This document shows, piece by piece, positions 1 to 6,115 of a stretch of 13,738 bases of DNA. The position numbers were made by a program, and so were the translations under genes. The notes beneath the pieces were generated by a model that saw nothing but the letters and a program-made list of their open reading frames with translations, did not search any database and had not been told where the DNA came from. Every line of letters begins with the position of its first letter. Positions within the stretch are counted from its first letter, which is position 1. The stretch comes from an uncultured Porphyromonadaceae bacterium (GTDB lineage: Bacteria > Bacteroidota > Bacteroidia > Bacteroidales > Muribaculaceae): NCBI GenBank assembly GCA_900548875.1, contig URMA01000081.1, positions 1 to 13,738 on the forward strand. Direction: 5' to 3'.

Positions 1-510
1 CGTCGTGTAGTCGGTAATCATCCGATAGGCGCTACGCCCCTTTTTCACACCCCATATATAGTTGAACGTCACTTCAATATTGCGCAACAGACTGATTAAT
101 GTCCACAAAAGGAAAACAATACCAACCCCCACAAAAACACCGCCGGAAGCAGTAGCCAGATACTGGTCGACGAACTTCAACGAAGTGTCGAGCATCAGCA
201 CCTGCGAAGGCAACATCGAAAACAGCTGCGTTTTGATAAGGTTCTGCAAACCGAATCCCTTGGCAATGGCAAACATCAACGCCAAAGCCGGCACAATGGC
301 CAACAATGTATTATATGTTAAGGAACTGGCCTTTGACTGAATATTTTTATCGAGATAGGAAGTGACCGACAGATTGATGGTCTTAATCAGATTCACATAC
401 CATACGGAGCGCTGGTCTTTCCACACATTCCCGGCGCAATAGTAATACCAATACGTGAGTTTCCTCACAATCTGACGCAACCGTTTATTCTTTATACGTC
501 TTTTTTTCAA
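1..510 (-). CDS. YihY/BrkB-family inner membrane protein, 5' part (3' end beyond window)
   Basis: The reverse strand reads open for 170 codons to the left edge. After a basic N-terminus (KKRRIKNKR) comes a segment of the form ASSLTYNTLLAIVPALALMF at about residues 62-81, which matches the first conserved membrane segment of the YihY/virulence factor BrkB family (once misnamed RNase BN). A second hydrophobic stretch, GGVFVGVGIVFLLWTLISLL, and the family-like sequence RNIEVTFNYIWGVKKGRS follow. Family members are polytopic inner-membrane proteins of unsettled function, usually 280-430 residues, so roughly half is missing. No in-frame ATG lies before the first membrane segment and an in-frame TAA occurs 24 bases upstream, so I chose the TTG at 510-508; a GTG 14 codons further in is the alternative. 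The gene begins about 25 bases after the 3' end of rnpB, leaving little room for its own promoter. Family call fairly sure, start uncertain. Confidence 0.85.
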   Translation of the reverse strand, partial: MKKRRIKNKRLRQIVRKLTYWYYYCAGNVWKDQRSVWYVNLIKTINLSVTSYLDKNIQSKASSLTYNTLLAIVPALALMFAIAKGFGLQNLIKTQLFSMLPSQVLMLDTSLKFVDQYLATASGGVFVGVGIVFLLWTLISLLRNIEVTFNYIWGVKKGRSAYRMITDYTT

Positions 511-526
511 GGCATTAATTTTTAAT

Positions 527-543
527 AATTAAAAAAACAGCAC
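527..543 (-). terminator. Probable 3' end of rnpB (P1 arm plus T-run)
   Basis: On the minus strand the 3' arm of P1 (GTGCTGTTT, 543-535) runs directly into a continuous T tract (537-531) followed by AATT. The long-range P1 helix plus U-tract resembles an intrinsic terminator or processing end of the RNase P RNA. There is no local hairpin, so termination may be leaky, which would fit read-through into the membrane protein gene that starts at 510. Confidence 0.5.
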
Positions 544-890
544 AGCTATAAGCCGGGTTATGTCGCGGCAAAAGCCGCGTCCTGTCATTTATCTAATCGC
601 CATGTTGCCACAGCGCTCAAGCAGCCTACCCCCCGACAATGGACGAGTAACCCTTAAATGCCGGTATACTTGGCCTTGCAACCCATAAGATGTGCGGCAC
701 GCAATGTCACCATCACGCCCGGTGAGCTCTTACCTCACCTTTTCACCCTTACCATCAAAGACGGCGGTTATTTTCTGTCACATTACTCTACCCTCGCAGA
801 TAGCTTCCCGTTAGGAAATATGGTACTCTGTGTTGCCCGGACTTTCCTCTTGCCACACAAGATGACAAGCGACAAGACACCGTGCTGTTT
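535..890 (-). ncRNA. rnpB: RNase P RNA (bacterial type A-like)
   Basis: This is the catalytic RNA of RNase P, which matures tRNA 5' ends. On the minus strand the universal 5' core GAGGAAAGTCCGGGC is at 849-835. The conserved GTAAGGGTGAAA block with the following AGAGCTCACCGG segment is at about 753-720. The 3' core AGATAAATGAC...ACATAACCCGGCTTAT is at about 595-547 and encloses a perfect CGCGGC/AAAA-type/GCCGCG-type hairpin (564-579). Terminal helix P1 is formed by AAACAGCAC (890-882) and GTGCTGTTT (543-535), fixing the ends and giving about 356 nucleotides, normal for the family. A TAnnTTTG element lies just upstream and a T-run just downstream. No protein should be called inside this region. 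Confidence 0.95.
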
Positions 891-894
891 AATG

Positions 895-926
895 CAAAAG
901 TAATAATTTATTTTCGTTTCGTAAAA
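895..926 (-). promoter_or_regulatory. rnpB promoter, Bacteroidota type
   Basis: The minus strand carries TACTTTTG (902-895), an exact match to the TAnnTTTG -7 element. A partial -33 match, TTTT at 926-923, lies 20 bases upstream, within the usual 19-21 spacing. The predicted start site a few bases downstream falls at about 891, which coincides with the first base of the P1 helix of rnpB and so independently supports both calls. Confidence 0.8.
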
Positions 927-937
927 GCCTAACGCAC

Positions 938-2305
938 TTATCTGGCAAATAAACTGCGAAAAACCTCTTCCACTTTGGCTACTTCCACCACTTTTATACC
1001 ATATTTGGAAAGCGGAACTCCCTTCAAATTGTTTTTCGGAACGTAGATGGTGGCAAATCCCAATTTGTTGGCTTCCGATATGCGCTGTTCCAGACGTGTG
1101 ACTGGACGGATTTCACCCGACAATCCTACCTCACCCGACATGCAAACGCTTTTGGGTATCACCAAATCGACATTCGACGAAAGAATGGCACAGATTACCG
1201 CCAAATCCAATGCCGGGTCGTTCACCTTCAGCCCGCCTGCAATATTGAGAAACACGTCTTTCTGCGCCAACTTGAAGCCTACACGTTTTTCAAGCACCGC
1301 CAACAGCATGTTCATCCGCTTGGAATCAAACCCGGTAACGGAACGCTGCGGTGTTCCGTAAGCTGCCGTGCTCACCAACGCCTGCGTTTCAATCAGGAAA
1401 GGACGGACACCGTCGAGCGTCACACCAATAGCAACTCCGGAAAGTTCCTCACCCGATTCCGACAACAGAAGCTCGGAAGGATTGGACACCTCGCGAAGCC
1501 CGACTTCCGTCATTTCATAAATTCCTAATTCCGACGTACTGCCGAAACGATTTTTAATGGAACGCAACAACCGGTACATATAATGGCGGTCGCCCTCAAA
1601 CTGAATGACAGCATCCACTATATGCTCCAGCACCTTCGGTCCGGCAATTGTTCCTTCCTTGTTGATATGGCCAATGAGTATGACAGGTGTACCTGTCTCT
1701 TTAGCGTACTTCAAAAAGGCTGCGGCGCATTCACGCACCTGTCCGACACTTCCGGCCGACGACTCCAACGCTTCCGAAGCGATAGTCTGTATGGAATCAA
1801 TCACGACAATTCCAGGCGATGTATTCCGTAGATGAGCGAAAATCTTTTCCAACGAAGTTTCACATAAAATATAACATTCCCCTCCGTCGGCTCCCAGACG
1901 GTCGGCACGCATTTTCAACTGCTTGGCACTCTCTTCACCGGAAACATAAAGCACCTTGCGCGAACGGATTCGCAGCATGTTCTGCAAAACGAGCGTCGAT
2001 TTTCCGATGCCCGGCTCGCCGCCGACAAGAATGATGGAGCCGGGAACAAGCCCTCCGCCCAACACGCGGTTCAACTCACCGCTTGGCATCAGTATCCGTT
2101 CCTCCTTTTCTCCTTTGATTTCCGAAAGACGGACCGGAACGTTGTCCATGCTCGATGCCGGCAGCAACGATTCTTTTCCCGACTTTACGGTTACTTTTTC
2201 CTCTACAAAAGTGTTCCACTCCCCGCAGTTGGGACACTTGCCCAACCATTTGGGAGATTCATTGCCGCAATTGCTGCAAAAATATACGGTTTTCGTCTTT
2301 GCCAT
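938..2305 (-). CDS. radA: DNA repair protein RadA (Sms)
   Basis: RadA is a RecA-related ATPase that promotes branch migration of recombination intermediates. All family parts are present in the 455 residues, the normal length. The N-terminal zinc finger has C10, C13, C24 and C27. The RecA-like core has a Walker A GGEPGIGKST at 95-104 and a Walker B VVIDSIQT at 167-174. The RadA signature KNRFG is at 251-255. The C-terminal Lon-protease-like domain runs from about 285 to 455; in known RadA proteins this domain is structural rather than proteolytic. The ATG at 2305 lies 4 bases after the stop of the methyltransferase gene upstream, so the two are almost certainly co-transcribed. I see no clear terminator between its stop and the rnpB promoter 35 bases on. 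Confidence 0.98.
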   Translation of the reverse strand: MAKTKTVYFCSNCGNESPKWLGKCPNCGEWNTFVEEKVTVKSGKESLLPASSMDNVPVRLSEIKGEKEERILMPSGELNRVLGGGLVPGSIILVGGEPGIGKSTLVLQNMLRIRSRKVLYVSGEESAKQLKMRADRLGADGGECYILCETSLEKIFAHLRNTSPGIVVIDSIQTIASEALESSAGSVGQVRECAAAFLKYAKETGTPVILIGHINKEGTIAGPKVLEHIVDAVIQFEGDRHYMYRLLRSIKNRFGSTSELGIYEMTEVGLREVSNPSELLLSESGEELSGVAIGVTLDGVRPFLIETQALVSTAAYGTPQRSVTGFDSKRMNMLLAVLEKRVGFKLAQKDVFLNIAGGLKVNDPALDLAVICAILSSNVDLVIPKSVCMSGEVGLSGEIRPVTRLEQRISEANKLGFATIYVPKNNLKGVPLSKYGIKVVEVAKVEEVFRSLFAR

Positions 2306-2309
2306 AACA

Positions 2310-3065
2310 CTACATCATTCTTCGTCTGAACTCGCTCACAATCACAGCCGTGGCCATTCCCACATTCAAGGATTCCGAGGTAGGTATGCCTACCGGGTAC
2401 GACGGAATGAGCAGACGTTTTGTCATAAACTTCTCCAGTTCCTTGGAGATTCCATTGCCTTCATTGCCCATTACAATGAAACCGGATGCCGACAACTCTT
2501 CCTCATACAAGTTTGTACCGTCGAGGAATGTGCCGTACACCGGCAACGAAGCATATTCGCGAAACACATCCGGCAGACTACGGTAGAACACCTTCACCCG
2601 CGAAATGGCACCCATTGTGGCCTGCACCACTTTAGGATTATAGACATCCACCGTCGTTTCGCTGCAAATAATATTGCGTATGCCAAACCAGTCGGCGATA
2701 CGGATAATGGTTCCCAAATTGCCGGGGTCCTGCACACCGTCAAGCACAAGGTTCAGACTGTGCCGGATTTCGTTTTCATCCAGTTCATAGTCAGGCATAG
2801 AATAGACGGCAATCACGTCGGTAGCCGTCTTCAGCATCGACATACGTTCCAGTTGGACTTTTGTGGCAACCGCCATCGCGTCACATTTCAGTGCGGCATG
2901 CTTTTCCGCCCATTCCTGACTACAGAACAAATGGCGCAGCGGAAAATGTTCCACGGTGTCGAGGACACACTTCGTTCCTTCCACCACAAAACACCGTTCC
3001 TTTACGCGATTCTTTTTCTGCTGAAGCGAGTAAACCCACTTGACAATATTATTTGTTATCTCCAT
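2310..3065 (-). CDS. TrmH/SpoU-family RNA 2'-O-ribose methyltransferase
   Basis: This is a SPOUT-fold methyltransferase that transfers a methyl group from S-adenosylmethionine to a ribose 2'-hydroxyl in rRNA or tRNA. The N-terminal part (about 1-90) has the form of the SpoU substrate-binding domain, including a VKERCFVVEGTK-like stretch. The three catalytic-domain motifs are visible: motif 1 around DPGNLGTIIRIADWFG (113-128), motif 2 as GNEGNGIS (200-207), and motif 3 as IPTSESLNVGMATAV (227-241). Length of 251 residues is usual for the RlmB/TrmH group, but the target nucleotide cannot be read from sequence, so no symbol is given. It is first in a unit with radA (4-base gap) and is preceded by a strong promoter match with a short leader of about 20 bases. 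Confidence 0.95.
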   Translation of the reverse strand: MEITNNIVKWVYSLQQKKNRVKERCFVVEGTKCVLDTVEHFPLRHLFCSQEWAEKHAALKCDAMAVATKVQLERMSMLKTATDVIAVYSMPDYELDENEIRHSLNLVLDGVQDPGNLGTIIRIADWFGIRNIICSETTVDVYNPKVVQATMGAISRVKVFYRSLPDVFREYASLPVYGTFLDGTNLYEEELSASGFIVMGNEGNGISKELEKFMTKRLLIPSYPVGIPTSESLNVGMATAVIVSEFRRRMM

Positions 3066-3083
3066 CGTTGCTTATTCTTGACA

Positions 3084-3116
3084 CAAAGATAACATTTTTT
3101 GGCGCATTCACGCAAA
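3084..3116 (-). promoter_or_regulatory. Promoter of the methyltransferase-radA unit
   Basis: The minus strand has TTTG at 3116-3113 and TATCTTTG at 3091-3084, separated by 21 bases. This is a full match to the Bacteroidota -33/-7 arrangement (TTTG, 19-21 bases, TAnnTTTG). The start codon at 3065 is 18 bases downstream of the -7 element, giving a very short leader. Confidence 0.8.
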
Positions 3117-3165
3117 TGGCAAAAGGCAAATCAGCAGGACCTGCCAAATATTCGATTTCTATTCG

Positions 3166-3173
3166 TAACTTTG
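3166..3173 (+). promoter_or_regulatory. -7 element upstream of the 193-residue protein gene
   Basis: TAACTTTG matches TAnnTTTG exactly and ends 18 bases before the ATG at 3192. No good -33 TTTG is found 19-21 bases upstream. The element is divergent from the methyltransferase promoter, with about 75 bases between the two -7 boxes. Confidence 0.65.
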
Positions 3174-3191
3174 CAAAAAACATAAGAATAA

Positions 3192-3773
3192 ATGGAAGAA
3201 AAAAAGTTATCGGCCGAAACGGCTATTCTGATAGATGCCTGTTTTCTTGAAATGCTCACTATCGACTTCAAGAAAAATTTCGAAAGAATGATAGGACGGG
3301 AACTCAACACTATCGACCTTTCGGAACTGCTCACTTACATAGCCCTCGACGGAGGCGTTACTCCCGGTGAGAACGACATCGACGTACTGTTTATCTACAG
3401 CAGCGAACTCCCGTCGTTCTCCATCTGCGTTCCGGCAAGACTCGACACCGAACTCAACAACGTGGCCTTCAAGAATTCCATCGGGGAATTTACCTGCCGC
3501 TCATTCTCTAACGAACAGATCGTATCGACCGACGACATGTTTGTCGACTCCCTGCAAATCATTACCGAAGCAAAAGAGGTCAAACGGCTGCTCGTTGTGG
3601 GCAACAACGAAGAATACGGCGACAAAATAGAAGAAGTGCTTGACAAGGCGAAAGGAAAACTCATCGTCCAGTTCCGTATGGACCAACCGAAAGAAAAGAA
3701 GAAATACGCCTCCGAAATCATTGCCTATCCCGTAATGAAAGCCCTTGGAATAAAAGGAGAAGAACTCAACTAA
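3192..3773 (+). CDS. Uncharacterised conserved-looking protein, possible PIN/NYN-like fold
   Basis: I do not recognise a named family for this 193-residue protein. It has no signal peptide or membrane segment and is rich in acidic residues and lysine, so it is probably cytoplasmic. It starts with a hydrophobic strand ending in an acidic residue (AILID, D15), has a middle VDSLQIITEA stretch (D119), then a strand LLVVG followed by NNEEY (138-142) and a helix plus strand (KGKLIVQF). This order resembles NYN/PIN-like nuclease domains, where acidic residues follow comparable strands and a GDxDF motif would sit at NNEEY; this is inference only, and the last acidic position is altered. The gene lies 12 bases upstream of a LysR-type regulator on the same strand and is probably co-transcribed with it. 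The ATG at 3192 fits the promoter spacing. Confidence 0.85.
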   Translation: MEEKKLSAETAILIDACFLEMLTIDFKKNFERMIGRELNTIDLSELLTYIALDGGVTPGENDIDVLFIYSSELPSFSICVPARLDTELNNVAFKNSIGEFTCRSFSNEQIVSTDDMFVDSLQIITEAKEVKRLLVVGNNEEYGDKIEEVLDKAKGKLIVQFRMDQPKEKKKYASEIIAYPVMKALGIKGEELN

Positions 3774-3785
3774 AAATCCGCCCGT

Positions 3786-4727
3786 ATGTCCGATTTCCGA
3801 CTGAAAGTATTTTACATAGCTGCCAAAAACCTCAGCTTTACGAAAGCGGCTAAAGAACTGTTTGTCAGCCAACCGGCAATCACCAAGCACATCCAGGAAC
3901 TGGAGACTGCCTATCAGGCACGCCTGTTCGACCGAACCGGCAACAAACTGGCCCTCACGCCGGCCGGAAAGCTGCTGCTCTCGCATTGTGAAACCATACT
4001 TTCCGACTATCGGAAACTGGAATACGAAATGCACCTGCTCAACAATGAATACACCGGAGAACTTCGGTTGGGGGCCAGCACGACGATCGCCCAGTATTTT
4101 CTGCCACAGATATTGGCGGAATTTACCAACCGATACCCGAACCTCCACCTTTCGATGACAAGTGCCAACACACAGGCTATCGAACATGCGCTTCTGTGCC
4201 ACGACATTGATTTGGGACTGGTGGAAGGCATCGTCCGACTGCCGGAACTTAAATATGAACCGCTGCTGAAAGACGAACTGGTGGCCGTAGTGCATAAGTC
4301 CAACCGTCTGCCCGTCGGTGATGAAATCACTGTCGAACAACTGAAAGAAATACCGCTCGTATTGCGTGAACGAGGCTCCGGAACACTCGACGTCATAGAG
4401 TCAGCATTAAAGACCTGGAACCTCAAGCTGTCGGCCATGAACGTACGCCTGTTTTTAGGCGGAACAGAAAGCATCAAGTCTTTTCTCAAATACAGCAACA
4501 GCATGGGCATCGTCTCCTTCCTGTCGATTGCCGAAGAGGTGGCAAACGGAGAATTCCGCATCATCGACATCAACGGTCTGGAAATCACACGCCACTTCTG
4601 CATTGTCCACCGCCACGGACACGACAATCCGCACATCAACAAGTTCGTCCAATATGTCCGGCAATACCTCCAACGGAAAAAGAAGGAAGGCGACATTATC
4701 GGACAGATGGCAATAGACCTCGAATAA
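3786..4727 (+). CDS. LysR-type transcriptional regulator (CysL/YeiE-like)
   Basis: This is a 313-residue DNA-binding regulator of ordinary LysR length. The N-terminal winged helix-turn-helix is clear (SFTKAAKELFVSQPAITKHI, about 17-36, then LFDRTGNKLALTPAG). The C-terminal effector-binding domain (about 90-300) has the typical start GELRLGASTTIAQYFLP and an RERGSGT motif, as in regulators of the CysL/YeiE group. The neighbour facing it is yeiH, the putative sulfate exporter family that in enterobacteria sits beside the LysR regulator YeiE, so control of yeiH is a fair inference; a matching T-N11-A dyad lies upstream of yeiH. Here the two genes converge, whereas LysR genes usually diverge from their targets. 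It follows the 193-residue protein gene after 12 bases and ends before a strong hairpin. The effector is unknown. Confidence 0.93.
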   Translation: MSDFRLKVFYIAAKNLSFTKAAKELFVSQPAITKHIQELETAYQARLFDRTGNKLALTPAGKLLLSHCETILSDYRKLEYEMHLLNNEYTGELRLGASTTIAQYFLPQILAEFTNRYPNLHLSMTSANTQAIEHALLCHDIDLGLVEGIVRLPELKYEPLLKDELVAVVHKSNRLPVGDEITVEQLKEIPLVLRERGSGTLDVIESALKTWNLKLSAMNVRLFLGGTESIKSFLKYSNSMGIVSFLSIAEEVANGEFRIIDINGLEITRHFCIVHRHGHDNPHINKFVQYVRQYLQRKKKEGDIIGQMAIDLE

Positions 4728-4742
4728 ATAAACAACTAAACA

Positions 4743-4780
4743 AAAAAATCGGGCAGGCTGCAAAGCTTGTCCGATTTTTT
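4743..4780. terminator. Bidirectional terminator between the LysR gene and yeiH
   Basis: A 17-base stem (4743-4759 with 4764-4780), broken only by G-T wobbles, closes on a GCAA loop. The stem is A-rich on the left and T-rich on the right, so it gives a hairpin plus U-tract on both strands. It lies between the stop of the LysR gene (4727) and the convergent stop of yeiH (4800). Confidence 0.9.
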
Positions 4781-4799
4781 GTCATTATATAAATCCGTT

Positions 4800-5879
4800 C
4801 TATCCTACCAGCGGAACCAGATATTTTGTCAAGAAATATCCGCCAACCACAAGCCAAACGTAAAGCAGCAAAGCCAGTACAAACGGTTTGGCACCTGCCT
4901 TCTTGAACTTGTCAATGCTGGTGTCCGTTCCTAATGCAGTCATGGCCATTGTCAGCATAAACGTGTCGATATATTCAATCGCACCATTCAAAGGTATTTC
5001 CTTTACACTGTCAACACCGAACAGATACTGGAGTAAAGAATTAAGACAGATAATACCGATGAATCCGAAGGCAAACCAAGGAATTGTGATTTTGCTTTTA
5101 CCACCGGCTTTACCTTCCGACTTGCGATTGCCCCTGCCAGCCAAAGCGAAACTCATGATAATCAATACCGGAGCCAACATCATCACACGGATCATTTTCG
5201 TAATGGTAGCCGTTCCGGCAATTCCCAACGCGTCAGTCGGGTCCATGGCATTTCCGGCACCGGCCACATGAGCCACTTCGTGAAGCGTACTTCCCGTATA
5301 GATGGCAACTCCCATATCGTCCAATCCGCTCAGCATGCCCGTGCGGTAAAGAATCGGATAAAGGAACATGGAAATTGTTCCAAATATCACCACCGTCGAT
5401 ACGGCAATCGCTGTTTTATGGTTTTCACATTTTACCACAGGTTCCGCTCCAAGTACGGCTGCTGCGCCACAAATGGCACTGCCCGTTGCCGTCATCAGCG
5501 AAGTATCCTTGTCCATTTTCAGCATACGGCCAAACCAAATTCCCAAGAAAATAGTACCTGCCACAATGATGACATCAATCAAGATGGCCGGAAGTCCTAC
5601 GGCCCATACCTGTGTCAATGTCAGGCGGAAACCATAAAGCACGATACCGGCACGCAGCACCTGCTTTGTACAGAATTTAATACCCGGAACCCATGTTTCC
5701 GGCAATTTGTTGCGCAGACTGTTGGCATAGAGCATACCTAAAATAATACCCACAATCAGCGGACTGAAAGAAAGTTGCTTTACAAACGGAATTTCCGCAA
5801 TATAAAATGCGGCAAACGAGAAAAGTGCTATCAGCAGAATTCCATGCAATGTGTTTCCTCTTGTACCTTTTTCAAACAT
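4800..5879 (-). CDS. yeiH: YeiH-family putative sulfate exporter (UPF0324)
   Basis: This is a polytopic inner-membrane protein of 359 residues with about ten hydrophobic segments, the usual size for the YeiH/UPF0324 family. Family hallmarks are LIVGIILGMLYAN (41-53), a KFCTKQVLRAGIVLYGFRL stretch (68-86), ATGSAICGAAAVLGAEP (131-147) and TGSTLHEVAHVAGAG (195-209). Family members are annotated as putative sulfate exporters mostly on context, and the true substrate remains open. It stands alone on the minus strand, with its own promoter upstream and a terminator shared with the convergent LysR gene. A LysR-box-like dyad lies upstream of the promoter. The ATG at 5879 gives a leader of about 30 bases from the predicted start site. 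Confidence 0.93.
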   Translation of the reverse strand: MFEKGTRGNTLHGILLIALFSFAAFYIAEIPFVKQLSFSPLIVGIILGMLYANSLRNKLPETWVPGIKFCTKQVLRAGIVLYGFRLTLTQVWAVGLPAILIDVIIVAGTIFLGIWFGRMLKMDKDTSLMTATGSAICGAAAVLGAEPVVKCENHKTAIAVSTVVIFGTISMFLYPILYRTGMLSGLDDMGVAIYTGSTLHEVAHVAGAGNAMDPTDALGIAGTATITKMIRVMMLAPVLIIMSFALAGRGNRKSEGKAGGKSKITIPWFAFGFIGIICLNSLLQYLFGVDSVKEIPLNGAIEYIDTFMLTMAMTALGTDTSIDKFKKAGAKPFVLALLLYVWLVVGGYFLTKYLVPLVG

Positions 5880-5915
5880 TGTCTATATTTTTTAGTTATC
5901 TGATTAATTCTGCTG

Positions 5916-5947
5916 CAAAAGTACACCATTCAAACCAGCGGTGCAAT
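5916..5947 (-). promoter_or_regulatory. yeiH promoter
   Basis: The minus strand has TACTTTTG at 5923-5916, an exact TAnnTTTG. ATTG at 5947-5944, a 3-of-4 match to TTTG, lies 20 bases upstream. The yeiH ATG is 36 bases downstream of the -7 element. Confidence 0.75.
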
Positions 5948-5964
5948 TCATTTTTGTTTATATT

Positions 5965-5983
5965 CAATAACCAAAAGTTATTG
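5965..5983. promoter_or_regulatory. Candidate LysR-type operator upstream of yeiH
   Basis: CAATAAC (5965-5971) and GTTATTG (5977-5983) form a perfect 7-base dyad around the spacer CAAAA. The central part, TAAC-N5-GTTA, has the T-N11-A form of LysR binding sites. Its centre (5974) is about 60-65 bases upstream of the predicted yeiH start site, the usual place of a LysR recognition site. The distance to the MFS promoter on the other side (-7 at 6030) is also about 56 bases, so either gene could be the target. Binding by the LysR protein encoded at 3786 is inference. Confidence 0.5.
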
Positions 5984-6029
5984 GAAACTTTTTTATTAGT
6001 TAAAAGTAGAGACAAAACACAAAAAATAT

Positions 6030-6037
6030 TATATTTG
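6030..6037 (+). promoter_or_regulatory. -7 element of the MFS carrier gene
   Basis: TATATTTG matches TAnnTTTG. No convincing -33 TTTG is seen at the right spacing, so activation by a regulator is possible. The leader to the ATG at 6116 would be about 75 bases. It contains a small dyad (AATGG 6045-6049 with CCATT 6058-6062). Confidence 0.6.
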
Positions 6038-6115
6038 CAACGAAAATGGCTAAATGACCATTGGCAGTTATCAGCTATTATTCACTTATGTTGCAAATAA
6101 TAAAATTTAATAAGC

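Noticed and set aside
62..340. Plus-strand reading frame at the left edge
   Set aside because: The opposite strand gives a convincing YihY/BrkB membrane protein over the same bases.
658..903. Plus-strand reading frame of 81 codons
   Set aside because: It lies wholly in the region of the RNase P RNA gene and its promoter on the other strand; the RNA signatures are decisive.
1956..3092. Long plus-strand reading frame of 378 codons
   Set aside because: It is antisense to radA and the methyltransferase, both of which have full family motifs; its own translation is rich in H, R and C without recognisable domains.
3501..4340. Minus-strand reading frame of 279 codons
   Set aside because: It runs antisense across the 193-residue protein gene and the LysR gene, with low-complexity F/Q/H-rich composition typical of a shadow frame.
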